Notes under the pieces: generated by a model
What the model was told of the DNA's origin: nothing
What the model saw: the letters and a program-made list of their open reading frames with translations, nothing else
The model's database searches: none
Program-made: the position numbers and the translations under genes
Source of the DNA: an uncultured Planctomycetaceae bacterium
Lineage (GTDB): Bacteria > Planctomycetota > Planctomycetia > Pirellulales > Pirellulaceae
NCBI GenBank assembly: GCA_937862885.1
Contig: CALMEE010000087.1
Span: 1-49,679 of the forward strand
Reading direction: 5' to 3'
DNA length: 49,679 nt
In this document: piece after piece, positions 33,937-44,838 of the stretch
How positions within the stretch are numbered: position 1 is the first letter of the stretch
Layout: each line of letters starts with the position of its first letter

Positions 33937-35856
33937 TCACTTGTAGTTTCGTTGTGCCAGAGGGAACGCTTTGAACTCGAGCGGTTCTTTGTGCAATTCC
34001 GGTTTTGCTCCTTCTCCTTTATATTCAAACACGGACACAAACGTGTATTCGTCGTCATTGCGTTTCGCTTCGTTGTCTTCTGTCTGGTGCTCTTCGCGAA
34101 AATGGCAACCGCATGATTCATCGCGCAGCAACGCATCTTGGCACATCAACTCACCAAACTCAAGGAAGTCGGCAACGCGGCCCGCATGTTCCAATGATTG
34201 GTTGAGATGATCATGGGAGCCGGGCACATTAACGTGTCGGTAGAATTCTTCCCGTAACTGCGGAATTGCCTGCAAACCATGTTCAAGCGATGATTGACTG
34301 CGCGATATTCCGCAATCATTCCACATGATTTTTCCGAGTTCCCGATGAAAATCAGAAACCGTCCTTTTTCCCTTGATTGATAGGAGCCGCTGGACTCGGG
34401 AAGCTGCTTCCTTTTCTGTTTCCTGGAAAACCGGTTCCGTGGATTTCAAGCGATGTTGTAACCCATACTTCGCCAAATAATCTCCGATCGTCACGGGTAA
34501 AATGAAATATCCATCCGCTAGACATTGCATCAGCGAACTCGCACCTAATCGATTGGCGCCATGATCAGCAAAATTTGCTTCTCCGATCGCAAATAGCCCG
34601 GGCAGCGTCGTCATCAAATTGTAATCCACCCATAACCCGCCCATCGTGTAATGAACGGCAGGGTAAATTCGCATCGGCGTTTTTATTGGGTCTTCATCCG
34701 TAATGCGATGATACATTTCGAACAAGTTGGCATACTTCGACTTGACGGCATGGACACCATTCCGCTTAATGGCGTCGGCAAAGTCCAGATAAACGCCATA
34801 CCCCGTTGGGCCAACTCCGATTCCGCGGTCACAAACTTCTTTGGCGTTCCTCGCTGCGACATCTCGCGGGACCAGGTTGCCAAAGGCAGGGTAGCGCTCC
34901 TCCAAATAGTAAAAGCGATCAGCCTCGGGGATATCGGCTGGCAAACGTTTGTCACCAGGATTCCTGGGTACCCAAATCCTGCCATCGTTGCGCAAAGACT
35001 CGCTCATCAACGTCAGTTTGGATTGATAATCTCCGGCGTTGGGAATCGATGTGGGGTGTATTTGCGTGAAACACGGATTGGCAAAACCAGCTCCGCGTTT
35101 GAAGGCACGATACGCGGCCGTGACATTACAGCCTTTGGCATTTGTGGAAAGGTGATAGACGTTTCCATATCCCCCAGTCGCCAGCACGACGGCATCGGCG
35201 GTAAAGGATTTAATTTGACCCGATTCCAAATCCCGCGCGACAATGCCACGGCAAATCCCTTCGTGAACAACGAGATCCAGCAATTCGCTTCGATTGTACA
35301 TCGCTACTTGCTTCTTCCCGATTTGTTCCGCAAGTGCTTGATAACATCCGAGTAACAATTGTTGCCCCGTTTCACCCCGGCAATAAAACGTTCGTTCAAC
35401 CAGCACTCCTCCGAACGAGCGATTCGCGAGCTTACCTCCATACTCCCTGGCGAACGGTACACCTTGAGCAACTGCCTGATCGATAATGGCAGTACTCAAC
35501 TCCGCTAGACGATAAACGTTAGCCTCACGTGCACGATAGTCGCCTCCCTTAATCGTGTCGGTGAACAACCGCCAAGTAGAATCGCCGTCATTTCGATAAT
35601 TCTTGGAAGCGTTGACGCCTCCCTGCGCGGCAATACTGTGTGCTCGACGGGGTGAGTCTTGAAAACAAAAGCAATCAACCTGATAACCCATTGCGCCGAG
35701 TGAGGCAGCGGCGGCCGCGCCAGCCAACCCAGTCCCCACGACAATGATCTTGAACTTCGGACGGTTCTTCGGTCCAACTAATTTGAGATTGTTCTTATGG
35801 TTTGTCCATGCGTCCTGTATCGGCCCCGTCGGCAAGTTGGCATTCAGCGTTAACAT
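33937..35856 (-). CDS. sdhA: Succinate dehydrogenase flavoprotein subunit
   Basis: A 639-residue catalytic subunit that oxidises succinate to fumarate in the TCA cycle. The FAD-binding Rossmann motif is [16 protein letters not shown] (about residues 39-54), the covalent-flavin histidine is probably His73 in [11 protein letters not shown], and the active-site regions include [16 protein letters not shown] and [12 protein letters not shown]. Length is normal. ATG 35856 starts the frame. It lies between sdhC, 114 bases upstream, and sdhB downstream on the minus strand. The last 30 residues are charged and variable, as in related long forms. Reverse action as fumarate reductase cannot be excluded from sequence. 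Confidence 0.96.
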   Translation of the reverse strand: MLTLNANLPTGPIQDAWTNHKNNLKLVGPKNRPKFKIIVVGTGLAGAAAAASLGAMGYQVDCFCFQDSPRRAHSIAAQGGVNASKNYRNDGDSTWRLFTDTIKGGDYRAREANVYRLAELSTAIIDQAVAQGVPFAREYGGKLANRSFGGVLVERTFYCRGETGQQLLLGCYQALAEQIGKKQVAMYNRSELLDLVVHEGICRGIVARDLESGQIKSFTADAVVLATGGYGNVYHLSTNAKGCNVTAAYRAFKRGAGFANPCFTQIHPTSIPNAGDYQSKLTLMSESLRNDGRIWVPRNPGDKRLPADIPEADRFYYLEERYPAFGNLVPRDVAARNAKEVCDRGIGVGPTGYGVYLDFADAIKRNGVHAVKSKYANLFEMYHRITDEDPIKTPMRIYPAVHYTMGGLWVDYNLMTTLPGLFAIGEANFADHGANRLGASSLMQCLADGYFILPVTIGDYLAKYGLQHRLKSTEPVFQETEKEAASRVQRLLSIKGKRTVSDFHRELGKIMWNDCGISRSQSSLEHGLQAIPQLREEFYRHVNVPGSHDHLNQSLEHAGRVADFLEFGELMCQDALLRDESCGCHFREEHQTEDNEAKRNDDEYTFVSVFEYKGEGAKPELHKEPLEFKAFPLAQRNYK

Positions 35857-35970
35857 GTCTAGCCGTTTTATTCTCTTAATTGACCTGGTTGTTCTTGAGT
35901 AACTTGTTTCGCCATGCGGCGTCAGCAGCCACGCGGTCGCTGGCCGAGTTTTTCAACTCTCTAACTGAAT

Positions 35971-36705
35971 TCACTTTTCGTTCAGCAGTTGCACCGCATA
36001 CTCAACTGGATCGGGCATGATTCCTAGTACAAAGGAGACCGGCACCATCACAAATCCCAATGCGATGACAAGCGTTGCGGAAATCGCGAACCAACGCAAC
36101 GCGCGGTTGCGATCGGGATTATCTAACCCAAGAGTCTGAAATAAACTCCACACTCCATGAAACATGTGAAATCCTAATGCAATCATCATGGCAATGTAGA
36201 TCGCAGCTACTGGCAGCTTGCTGAATGAACTGTGTAGATTGCTGTAGATATAGCCATGTTCAAACGTCCCTAATTTGATGGTCCCCGTCGTAAAATGCAG
36301 AATGTGGAAGATCACAAACGCCAAAATCAGCATCCCGGAGTACATCATCCAACGCGCCGGCAGCGAGGCTGCTCTCTGGCGGTTCCTGACATAGGGCAGG
36401 GGCCTGGCCGCCGCGCTTTGACGGGCTAATTGGATCACGACAACTATATGGAAAACCAAGCTCACCAATAGCACAGTTCGCGCACCCCACAATACGAATT
36501 CTCGCGGAACAAATGGGCTACCCAGTTCACGCAACGCGTGACCATATTCGTCGATATGAGGCACTCCCGCTTCTGTCGAGCCAGTAAAAACCTTGAGGTT
36601 GCCGGCCATGTGCCCGATCAGGAATCCAAAGAGAATTAGACCCGTGATTGCGGCAATAAACTTTTTGCCGATGGAAGACTTGAATACAAGCGCAAAACGT
36701 TTCAT
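35971..36705 (-). CDS. sdhC: Succinate dehydrogenase cytochrome b558 subunit
   Basis: A 244-residue membrane anchor with five hydrophobic helices, the layout of the diheme b558 type that needs no SdhD. Histidines suited to bind heme appear in the helices (for example LIGHMAGNL near residue 32, LVFHIVVVI, FVIFHILHF and GFHMFHGVW). It passes electrons from SdhB to menaquinone. The start at ATG 36705 opens with SSIGKKFIAAITGL, as in other family members. It is the first gene of the order sdhC-sdhA-sdhB on the minus strand. Confidence 0.93.
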   Translation of the reverse strand: MKRFALVFKSSIGKKFIAAITGLILFGFLIGHMAGNLKVFTGSTEAGVPHIDEYGHALRELGSPFVPREFVLWGARTVLLVSLVFHIVVVIQLARQSAAARPLPYVRNRQRAASLPARWMMYSGMLILAFVIFHILHFTTGTIKLGTFEHGYIYSNLHSSFSKLPVAAIYIAMMIALGFHMFHGVWSLFQTLGLDNPDRNRALRWFAISATLVIALGFVMVPVSFVLGIMPDPVEYAVQLLNEK

Positions 36706-36998
36706 AGATGATCTGTAATGACAAATGGCAAATTGCTGGCTCCTGGCCGATTCGCCCTGTGTTCCCGCGTCAATCGAACAAGTCAGCGGACCCAGTTTTG
36801 ACCGGCATCTTTATGTCCCGATCAATTATGGTATGCATAACTGCAATTTTTGCCCGCTGAGCGAATTCGGGGCTATGGGCCGACAAATAGAGAACTTAAT
36901 AGAAGCGATGAGTTTACTGTATTCTTGATGGTTGCAGAACGGCAAATATCGATGCCGGGAACATCCACCATGCAAGATGCCTTGCGAATGCCTGGGAC

Positions 36999-37601
36999 TC
37001 AGAACCTGCGATTGCGGAAGTTCGGTTGATCGTTCATCGCGCCAATAGTACCCAACAAAAGTAACACAATAGCTGAAATCAGAACCAGGGCATTCAACAC
37101 AATCCCCACGATACTTAGGACTTGCCCGGTTTGTACGATCGCGTTGGGTGCAAGCTTTCGCTCGCGCATTCGCTTTGCTTCGCCCCTCGCCAACACCAAG
37201 CCAATGATACCTAAAGTCAGGCCAATTGGAGACAACAATCCATAGCACAAACAACAGGTCATCACGATAACCAAACTGCCTATTCCCAAACCTAACGAGA
37301 CACCGGCCGCTGGGCTTGTTGATTGCTGAATAATAACGGTCGGGCCCTTCGGTCCGGGTGCCTGATACGGATTGCTGCCATAACTTGGTCCTTGCTGGTA
37401 CGGATTCACCGGGGCGGAATATGGATTGCCCAGCGGATCTGGTATATCGAGCGGAAAATCTTGGTCGCTTTCGTTCTGAGTATTTGGGTCCGGAATCTTG
37501 TTGGCTGTTCCACAAGCCGGACACTTACACGATTTTCCGGTCGATCCGGCTGGTGTGCGCAACATTTTTCCGCAACTCGAACAGGAAAAAGTAATCGACA
37601 C
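36999..37601 (-). CDS. Zinc-ribbon membrane protein (DUF4190-like)
   Basis: A 200-residue protein with an N-terminal zinc ribbon (FSCSSCGK, then SCKCPACG), a Pro/Gly/Tyr-rich linker and two or three C-terminal helices (a first with GLGIGSLVIVMTCCLCYG and GLTLGIIGLVLA, a last with SIVGIVLNALVLISAIVLLLL) of the DUF4190 type. Such proteins are numerous in planctomycetes and their role is unknown. The GTG at 37601 is strongly supported: GGAGG lies five bases upstream and the zinc ribbon begins right after. A longer frame in the same phase adds 23 unlikely residues. It lies between aspS and sdhC, same strand, with a 102-base gap to aspS. Confidence 0.8.
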   Translation of the reverse strand: MSITFSCSSCGKMLRTPAGSTGKSCKCPACGTANKIPDPNTQNESDQDFPLDIPDPLGNPYSAPVNPYQQGPSYGSNPYQAPGPKGPTVIIQQSTSPAAGVSLGLGIGSLVIVMTCCLCYGLLSPIGLTLGIIGLVLARGEAKRMRERKLAPNAIVQTGQVLSIVGIVLNALVLISAIVLLLLGTIGAMNDQPNFRNRRF

Positions 37602-37703
37602 GAAATCCTCCGACAAAAAAGTTGAAAAGAATTGGGGCGGGTAACGCCATGGCCAGCGGGTGTTTGCCAAAGCGAGAATCCAAAGCCGATAATAACTACA
37701 TGC

Positions 37704-39470
37704 CTACTTCTTCGCAAGCAGCAGGCTCAGTTCTTTTAACTGTTTTTCCTCAACGGCGCTTGGCGCGCCGCTCATGAGATCCGACGCCCGAGCAGTTTTC
37801 GGAAAAGCGATACAGTCGCGAATATTGTCCAGACCGGCAAACAACATCGCAAGTCGATCAACGCCCAATGCAATCCCACCATGGGGGGGTGCTCCATAGC
37901 TCAAGGCGTCCAACAAAAATCCGAATCGATCTTTGCTCGTGGCGGCGTCCATCCCCAACAGTTCGAAGACGACTTGCTGAGTCGATGCGTCATGAATCCT
38001 GATGGTTCCGCCCCCAGCCTCAAACCCATTGATGATCAAGTCGTAGGCGACAGCCCGCGCGTCGCCGGGAGCCTGCTTGAGATTGGCCAAATCTTGCGGG
38101 CGCGGGGCCGTAAAAGGATGGTGCATCGCGTTCCAACGTTGCTCTGCTGGATCATACTCAAACATTGGAAACTCCACGACCCACGACAAGTGCAATTGAT
38201 TCGGATCGTACAGTTGCAATTCAGCTCCCAAACGACGACGTAATCCATTGAGGGCTTTGCAGCTAATTTCCCAAGTATCGGCAACAAATAACAACATGTC
38301 GCCGTCTTCACCCCCCATTGCTTGTTTAAATTCCTGCAACAGGCTTGCTGAAAAGTTCTTGGCAATCGGCGAGTTAAGCGTACCAGCTTCAACTTTGAAC
38401 CAAGCCAATCCTTTGGCTCCGAAGTCTTCTTGCACATAGGTTGTCAATTCATCGATGCGCTTTCTTGAAAATTTTTCAGCCGCCCCTTTGACGTTGATGC
38501 CACGCACTTTATTTCCGGCCTCCGCGACCGACCTGAATACGCGAAAATCGGCTTTTGCCGCCAAATGCGTACAGTCAACGAGTTCCATGCCGAAACGCAA
38601 ATCAGGTGCATCGTGACCAAAGCGGCGCATGGCTTCGTCGTACGTCATCCGCGGCAACGGCAATTGCAATTCCTCACCGCGCAAGTCGCGCACGAGTCGC
38701 TGCATCAATCCATCGATGGTCGTGAGAATATCTTCTGCCTCAACAAACGACATTTCCATATCGAGTTGCGTGAATTCCGGTTGGCGGTCAGCGCGCAAAT
38801 CCTCGTCGCGAAAACAACGAGCAATTTGAATGTAGCGATCGTATCCGGCGATCATCATCAGCTGTTTGTAGATCTGCGGGGATTGCGGCAATGCGTAAAA
38901 ACTCCCCGGGTGCACGCGACTCGGCACCAAATAGTCCCGCGCACCTTCAGGCGTGCTCTTTCCCAAGATCGGCGTTTCGACTTCAACGAACTCCAATTCG
39001 TCAAAATAATCTCGAATCGACTTCACTAATCGGTGACGCAACAAAAGCGAATCTTGCATACCTTTACGGCGCAAATCCAAATAACGATATTTGAGACGCA
39101 GGTCCTCATTGGGAGTTTCAATTTGGCTGGGGGTAAACGGGGGGACTTCACTGCGATTCAATATCACCAATGAATTTGCGCGAATCTCGATTTCACCAGT
39201 CGCCATTTTTGGATTTGCCTGACCTTCCGGTCTCGTGGCAACTAAGCCGGTAACTTGAACAACGAATTCATCGCGCAGTTCTTCGGCAACTCGCCGTGTG
39301 GATTCAGGTGACTCGGGGGCAACCGTCACTTGCACGATGCCCCATCGATCGCGCAGCACAATAAACTTCGCACCGCCAAAATCTCGCAAATTATGAACCC
39401 AGCCGCATAACGTAACGGTTTGGCCTGCATGATCTGCTCGCAATTGTCCACACTTATGTGTTCGTAACAC
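37704..39470 (-). CDS. aspS: Aspartate-tRNA ligase
   Basis: A 588-residue class II aminoacyl-tRNA synthetase that charges tRNA-Asp. The N-terminal OB-fold anticodon domain covers about residues 1-105, the catalytic core follows with ETPILGKSTPEGARDY, the QSPQ loop at 196-199, motif 2 (CFRDEDLRADRQPEFTQLD, near 219-237), the bacterial GAD insertion in the middle, and motif 3 (GIALGVDRLAMLF) near 530. The start is GTG 39470, with AGGAG nine bases upstream. Length matches the bacterial type. It follows miaA by 160 bases on the same strand. Whether it also charges tRNA-Asn cannot be decided here. Confidence 0.97.
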   Translation of the reverse strand: MLRTHKCGQLRADHAGQTVTLCGWVHNLRDFGGAKFIVLRDRWGIVQVTVAPESPESTRRVAEELRDEFVVQVTGLVATRPEGQANPKMATGEIEIRANSLVILNRSEVPPFTPSQIETPNEDLRLKYRYLDLRRKGMQDSLLLRHRLVKSIRDYFDELEFVEVETPILGKSTPEGARDYLVPSRVHPGSFYALPQSPQIYKQLMMIAGYDRYIQIARCFRDEDLRADRQPEFTQLDMEMSFVEAEDILTTIDGLMQRLVRDLRGEELQLPLPRMTYDEAMRRFGHDAPDLRFGMELVDCTHLAAKADFRVFRSVAEAGNKVRGINVKGAAEKFSRKRIDELTTYVQEDFGAKGLAWFKVEAGTLNSPIAKNFSASLLQEFKQAMGGEDGDMLLFVADTWEISCKALNGLRRRLGAELQLYDPNQLHLSWVVEFPMFEYDPAEQRWNAMHHPFTAPRPQDLANLKQAPGDARAVAYDLIINGFEAGGGTIRIHDASTQQVVFELLGMDAATSKDRFGFLLDALSYGAPPHGGIALGVDRLAMLFAGLDNIRDCIAFPKTARASDLMSGAPSAVEEKQLKELSLLLAKK

Positions 39471-39630
39471 CTAAAACCACTCCTGAATGAAATACGATAA
39501 CTGTCTTGGAAAACTGATTTGCTGGAACACCGAAACAGAGACACGACCGCGCGGTACAAACTGTCTGGCACCACCCAACTGTCTAACAGACTGGACAGCG
39601 TGGCAACCGATGGCCAGTCTCATGCGGCAT

Positions 39631-40611
39631 TCAGACTGAACGGTGTTGTCGCGGAGCAGCTGCCTTCCCCAACTCAATAATCCGCTCAACAAGCTGCTCT
39701 GAGTCGTTCTCTGCTGGGACATCAATCATACGACATTCGGACATGCCTCGAAACCATGTTTCCTGGTGCCGGACAAATCGGCGAGTACGCACAACAATGC
39801 GCTCATTCAGTTCATCCAGCGAAAGCTTGTCGGCCAAATAATCGATTACCTCTTTGTACCCCACAGCCTGTGAAGCTGTCTTGTGCAACGCTCCGTATCG
39901 TTCAAGCAGCCCTTTGACTTCGTCAATTAGACCATGGCGTAGCATCCAATGGACACGTTCAGCAATACGCTCGTGCAGCTTGGCACGCGGATGGCGGATG
40001 GCGAATACTTTGCACTCGTCCGCCGATCTTCCGACGTCAAATTCTTGTTGCCAGTGACTCAATGGAATGCCCGTGATTCGTTTAACTTCCAACGCGCGAA
40101 TGATGCGTCTCTGATCGGTTGGTTGCAGTTTGTGTGCGGAAACAGGATCGACAACCTGCAGCCGCTTGTACAGTGCTTCTAAGCCGGTAGACTCAACCTC
40201 TTGCTCCACCTCGCGGCGAAAATCCCAATCCGCTGGCGGTCCCTGAAACAAACCGCGCAGCATCGCTTTCAGGTAAAGCGCCGTGCCCCCCACGAAGACG
40301 GCCACCCGACCTCGATCCAATATTTCTCGGATGGCCTGAGTCGCCAATTCCCGGTACATCGAGACACTGAACAATTCCGTTGGTTCACAGACATCGATCA
40401 AATGATGGGGAACCGCTGCTCGCTGCTCTAAGGTCGGTTTGGCCGTACCGATATCCATTCCGCGGTAAACGGTCATTGAATCCAAGGCGATAATTTCACC
40501 ATTTAACTCTTGAGCTAATTTGATACCCAACGTTGTCTTGCCGCTGGCAGTAGCGCCCGTCAAAAACCAGCACTGGGCGGCAAGTTCGCAAAGTTCTTCG
40601 TTCGTAGCCAC
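39631..40611 (-). CDS. miaA: tRNA dimethylallyltransferase
   Basis: A 326-residue enzyme that adds a dimethylallyl group to A37 of tRNAs reading codons that start with U. The P-loop is TGATASGKTTLG near the N-terminus, then ALDSMTVYRGMDIGTAKP, PHHLIDVCEP and GGTALYLKAMLRGLF, all family hallmarks, with the QRRIIRALEV and the RRFVRHQETWF segments later. The frame continues upstream to GTG 40683, but those residues have no counterpart in the family, so GTG 40611 is used; its ribosome-binding site is weak. The C-terminal tail is short and variable. It precedes aspS on the same strand. Confidence 0.94.
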   Translation of the reverse strand: MATNEELCELAAQCWFLTGATASGKTTLGIKLAQELNGEIIALDSMTVYRGMDIGTAKPTLEQRAAVPHHLIDVCEPTELFSVSMYRELATQAIREILDRGRVAVFVGGTALYLKAMLRGLFQGPPADWDFRREVEQEVESTGLEALYKRLQVVDPVSAHKLQPTDQRRIIRALEVKRITGIPLSHWQQEFDVGRSADECKVFAIRHPRAKLHERIAERVHWMLRHGLIDEVKGLLERYGALHKTASQAVGYKEVIDYLADKLSLDELNERIVVRTRRFVRHQETWFRGMSECRMIDVPAENDSEQLVERIIELGKAAAPRQHRSV

Positions 40612-41006
40612 GTCAGCGGTCAAACTCCAATCGCAAATTTCGAAATGACAAACGCTTGTATGTTTACATCTGGAGCGATGCACATACTCGATTCGGACGC
40701 GCCGATTCAGTCATACGCGTACCTGACACAACAAGCTAACTCGACGTTCGCAGTCGCCGTGTCGACATCGTCTTGCAACACGCACTTTTCGCCTATCTCG
40801 CTAACAGATGCGCGGGGAACGTCGTTGGCGAAGGTATTGTCCAGATCGGAACACAAGTTGTCGATGCCAAACTACTCAGGCTAAGCGAAATGTCCGATCC
40901 TCCCGCGCTTTTCTTGCGCGTCTGGACAGCTTTTTCTTAGGTTAATTGTGTCGCAAGCCAATCCCTTAAAACAGCTGCCATCTGTACCTTTTTTTGGTCA
41001 ACAGGT
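40612..41006. other. Divergent spacer between miaA and the NtrC-type regulator
   Basis: 395 bases that should hold promoters in both directions. The upstream extension of the miaA frame covers its first 72 bases. No repeat, hairpin or further gene was recognised. Confidence 0.4.
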
Positions 41007-42485
41007 ATGATTCTGATTATGCGTGACCCAGATTCAAATCCGAACTCGATAATCGACAGTTTTAATCCCGCATCGGTGCGCATTTTGTTGGTTGACAACG
41101 ATCGGGATTTAGCTGAAGGGATGGCTGAAACCTTGGCGCGAATTGGTCTGAAGGTGACGATTGCCGCTTCAGGACCGCAGGGGGCCGCAGAAATCAAAAA
41201 CGGAATCTTTGACCTGATCATAACTGACTTGGTTATGAACGAGGTTGATGGGATGAAAATTCTGAAGCTGGCCAAGGAGATGTTGCCAGACGCGCTGGTC
41301 ATTATGGTTACTGGACATGCCACTGTTTCTCTGGCAGTACAGGCCATGGAAACGGGAGCGTACACGTTTGTTGAAAAGCCGGTGACACAAAAGCGGTTGC
41401 AAACTGTTGTGACGCGCGCGATCGAGGCGATCGAACTAAAAAATCAAAATATTGAATTGCATCGTCGGCTCGATGAGAAATTTGGGTTTGAGAATTTTGT
41501 TTATGCCAGCGAATCGATGCGCGGTCTCATTGACCGGCTGAAGAGAATTGCGCCCACCGACGTCGGTGTCTTGATCACTGGCGAAACCGGGACGGGAAAA
41601 GACGTGGTTGCTCAAGCCATTCATCAAAACAGCCCGCGAAAACACAAACCCTTCGTGGCGATCAACACAGGTGCGGTCGCTGAACACCTAGTGGAAAGCG
41701 AACTTTTTGGCCATGTCAAAGGTGCCTTTACCGACGCCATCGGGGACCGCGAAGGAAAGTTCCAATACGCTGATGGCGGTACGTTGTTCCTCGATGAAGT
41801 CGGCGATATGCCGATGCCAACTCAAATCAAGTTTCTGCGTGTGTTGGAAGAGAGGAAAATCACGCGCGTCGGCGAGAATAAACCGATTCCGGTGAACGTA
41901 CGCGTGATCGCTGCCACCAATCAAAACTTGGAAAAAGATGTGCAGGATGGCAAATTTCGCAAAGACCTTTATTACCGCTTGAATGTTGTTACCATTCATC
42001 TCGATCCACTGAGGGAACGCCGCGAAGACATCATCCCACTGGCGGATCACTTCAGAAAAATGGCGAACAAACAGAACGGGAAAGCGGTCAAGTCGTTTAC
42101 ACCCAAGTTGCGGAAGTGGATGCACGAATTTGAATGGTCTGGCAATGTACGCCAACTGAAACATGTCGTTGAAAGCATGGTGGTACTGGATATTGATGAT
42201 GTGCTCGACCTTGACGATTTATCACCTGAACTCTACGAGCACGCTAATCACGACCTAGTAGCCGACGGCAAAACAGCGACGGATACTGACGCCACCTGGA
42301 ATCGTGGTACGCAATCCGGCCTGGCTGATTCACAACTAGTCGGCAAGTCGCTGAAAGAAATCGAGCGATGGGCAATCGAACAATCACTTGTCTTGGCTGG
42401 CGGCAATCGAGAAGAAACGGCGAAGATTCTAGGAATCAGCGCGCGAAATCTGTACCGCAAACTCAAGGAATATGAATTCAATTAA
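41007..42485 (+). CDS. NtrC-type response regulator with AAA+ and Fis domains
   Basis: A 492-residue regulator with three domains. The receiver (about residues 23-135) has Asp30 and Asp32, the phospho-acceptor Asp74 (IITDLVMN), Thr102 and Lys124. The AAA+ domain has Walker [16 protein letters not shown], Walker [13 protein letters not shown] and the RDLYYRLN-like segment [10 protein letters not shown]. The loop that contacts sigma-54 reads GAFTDA where the classic form is GAFTGA. The C-terminus has a Fis-type helix-turn-helix ([18 protein letters not shown]). No sensor kinase gene is adjacent. ATG 41007 has AGG close by and ATG 41019 is an alternative. mutL follows 17 bases downstream, so the two may be co-transcribed. 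Confidence 0.93.
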   Translation: MILIMRDPDSNPNSIIDSFNPASVRILLVDNDRDLAEGMAETLARIGLKVTIAASGPQGAAEIKNGIFDLIITDLVMNEVDGMKILKLAKEMLPDALVIMVTGHATVSLAVQAMETGAYTFVEKPVTQKRLQTVVTRAIEAIELKNQNIELHRRLDEKFGFENFVYASESMRGLIDRLKRIAPTDVGVLITGETGTGKDVVAQAIHQNSPRKHKPFVAINTGAVAEHLVESELFGHVKGAFTDAIGDREGKFQYADGGTLFLDEVGDMPMPTQIKFLRVLEERKITRVGENKPIPVNVRVIAATNQNLEKDVQDGKFRKDLYYRLNVVTIHLDPLRERREDIIPLADHFRKMANKQNGKAVKSFTPKLRKWMHEFEWSGNVRQLKHVVESMVVLDIDDVLDLDDLSPELYEHANHDLVADGKTATDTDATWNRGTQSGLADSQLVGKSLKEIERWAIEQSLVLAGGNREETAKILGISARNLYRKLKEYEFN

Positions 42486-42502
42486 GGAATGGAGTGGCGG
42501 AA

Positions 42503-44569
42503 ATGGATGATGTCGTTCAAGTCAAACACGATGCTCATCCGCTCCCGGTACGCATCAAGCAACTATCCAATAGCGTCATCAATAAGATCGCTGCCGGCGA
42601 AGTCATCGAGCGTCCGGCCAGTATCGTGAAGGAGTTGTTGGAGAACGCGATTGATGCCGATGCGTCGCGCATCGATGTGCAAGTCGCGAATGGTGGAACC
42701 GATTTGATTCAGGTGACTGATGATGGCTGTGGCATTCATTGCGATGACTTGAATCTGGCCGTCGCTTCACATGCCACCAGCAAAATCCGAGATGCGGACG
42801 ATCTATTCGACGTAAAATCACTCGGATTCAGAGGTGAAGCTCTCGCCTCGATTGCTGAAATCAGCCGCTTTCGCTTGCAGAGCCGTACAGTGGATTCGGA
42901 ATGCGCATACGAACTGGAAGTGCAGGGTGGACAATTGTGTGATATTCGCCCGTGTGCTGGGCCGGTCGGCACCACCGTGGTTGTCGAACAGCTGTTTTTT
43001 AACACTCCGGTAAGGCGCAAGTTCCTCAAAACCAGCCAGACGGAATTTGGCCACGTTGCGGAAGCGTTTACTCGAATCGCGTTGGCCAACCCAGGGGTTC
43101 ACTTCACGTTAAAGCATAACGAAAAATTGGTGTACGACCTCCCTGCGGTTTTGAATTGGGAATCGCGGATTGCTGGTTTCTTTGGTCATGAGTTGGGCGA
43201 GGCGTTGATCCCGGTGTCAAGTGAGATCGATGGCGTATCGCTGGCCGGTTTTGTCGTCGATCCGCTGCACAGCCGCGCCCACAACCGCATGCAATATTTA
43301 TTTCTGAATGGGCGATGCATTCGCGATCGATCGTTGCAGCACGCTTTAAGCGAGGCTTACCGAGGATTGCTGCTGAGCGGCAGGCAACCGATCTGTTTCT
43401 TGAAATTATCGATGGAAGCCGATCGTGTTGACGTGAACGTGCATCCATGCAAACTTGAGGTGCGGTTTCAAGACGGCAGCCGTATTTACAGCCAACTCCT
43501 GGGCACGATTCGCAATAAGTTCCTGACAACGGATCTTACCGCCCGACAAAACTTGCAAAACCTCGATGATCCATCAGGAACAGCAGCAGCCAGAAATCAC
43601 GCGGTCGGACAAACGGCCATCAAAAGCCCGCCACTACCATCCGGGGAAGCTTGGACGTCCAGCGAATTAGGGCCCAACCCACAACAGCGCAAGTTGGGAT
43701 TGCCGGCTCAGAAATTCGACTACGATTGGACAAGTGGGCCACGCAACCCCAACGCGGCCCAACCGAGCGGGAATTTTCAAGCACAAGCTTTGCCGTCCGC
43801 GGATCAGTTGAGTGGCATGCCTTACTCCGCAGTTGATATGCCACGCCCACACTCGCATACACACGATGCGTTCGGCCAACCAGTACCCCAACCTAGTCAT
43901 TGGAATCAGCACCAGCATCCACAGTTATCGAACGAATTGGATTCGATCGAACGGACGCACGACGACAACCTGCACGCTGGCTCGAAAAACCTGCGGGCGG
44001 CCTCCGGCGGCATTCAAATCCATAATCGGTACTTGGTCACGCAATCCGAGGAAGGAATTGTGGTGATCGACCAGCACGCGTTGCACGAACGAGTAATCTA
44101 TGAACAACTGCGTCAAAGAGTGGCGCAAGGCAAGTTGGAGTCACAACGGCTTCTGGTTCCGCAGCCCGTCGATTTGACTCCGGCCGAAGCGGCCATCGTG
44201 CTTGATGTTCAGGCTCAACTTGCAACGATCGGTATCGTGGTTGAACCATTCGGAGGTGATACCGTTTTGATTCAAGCCTATCCAGCTATGCTTGCCAAGC
44301 AAAGCCCGGCGGAGATATTGCGGGGAGTAATTGAGACATTATTGAATTCACCGGGATCCGTTTCCGAAGCAGACGTCATCGACGAATTGTTACATATGAT
44401 TTCATGCAAAGCGGCTGTAAAGGCAGGAGATAAATTGTCTGCGGAAGAAATCGAAGCGCTGTTGCAACACCGCGAATTGTGCCAGAATGCCCATCATTGT
44501 CCGCATGGACGGCCGACTGCATTGATTTTTTCACGAGAAGAATTGGATAAGCGGTTTAAACGGATTTGA
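42503..44569 (+). CDS. mutL: DNA mismatch repair protein MutL
   Basis: A 688-residue mismatch repair protein that couples MutS recognition to strand removal. The N-terminal GHKL ATPase is complete: NKIAAGEVIERPASIVKE, ENAIDAD, DDGCGI and FRGEALASI. After a long Pro/Gln/His-rich linker (about 355-500), the C-terminal domain carries the endonuclease motif DQHALHERVIYE starting at Asp523, with SCKAAVKAGD and CPHGRP (Cys666) as the further metal-site segments. So this is the nicking type of MutL found in bacteria without MutH. ATG 42503 has GGAG eight bases upstream; GTG 42494 is also possible. It lies 17 bases after the NtrC-type gene. Confidence 0.96.
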   Translation: MDDVVQVKHDAHPLPVRIKQLSNSVINKIAAGEVIERPASIVKELLENAIDADASRIDVQVANGGTDLIQVTDDGCGIHCDDLNLAVASHATSKIRDADDLFDVKSLGFRGEALASIAEISRFRLQSRTVDSECAYELEVQGGQLCDIRPCAGPVGTTVVVEQLFFNTPVRRKFLKTSQTEFGHVAEAFTRIALANPGVHFTLKHNEKLVYDLPAVLNWESRIAGFFGHELGEALIPVSSEIDGVSLAGFVVDPLHSRAHNRMQYLFLNGRCIRDRSLQHALSEAYRGLLLSGRQPICFLKLSMEADRVDVNVHPCKLEVRFQDGSRIYSQLLGTIRNKFLTTDLTARQNLQNLDDPSGTAAARNHAVGQTAIKSPPLPSGEAWTSSELGPNPQQRKLGLPAQKFDYDWTSGPRNPNAAQPSGNFQAQALPSADQLSGMPYSAVDMPRPHSHTHDAFGQPVPQPSHWNQHQHPQLSNELDSIERTHDDNLHAGSKNLRAASGGIQIHNRYLVTQSEEGIVVIDQHALHERVIYEQLRQRVAQGKLESQRLLVPQPVDLTPAEAAIVLDVQAQLATIGIVVEPFGGDTVLIQAYPAMLAKQSPAEILRGVIETLLNSPGSVSEADVIDELLHMISCKAAVKAGDKLSAEEIEALLQHRELCQNAHHCPHGRPTALIFSREELDKRFKRI

Positions 44570-44838
44570 TTTGGGGGCAACTCTAAGTCAAAATTGAAAT
44601 TGCGCTTTTGAAATTAATCGACCAGTTCGTTGGTTCCTCGGGGCGCAATTAGATCGGCGTGATTTTCAGCGATCGGTCGTGGATTTCGAACGATGAATAT
44701 CGGATCACATTGGATTTACGCGCCCCGAATCATGTGAAATAATGTTCTCGAAATCGAGGTTTGCGCTTACAGCTAGTTGGTAAATCCATTTGTTCAACCG
44801 ATTAATAATTCAACTTTAGCCCGCAATTGTGGATTCGC

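Noticed and set aside
34651..35355. 234-codon plus-strand frame opposite sdhA
   Set aside because: Shadow of the sdhA coding strand; no ribosome-binding site and no family resemblance.
36826..37524. 232-codon minus-strand frame overlapping the zinc-ribbon gene
   Set aside because: It is in another frame of the same strand, while the zinc-ribbon gene has GGAGG, metal-binding cysteines and membrane helices.
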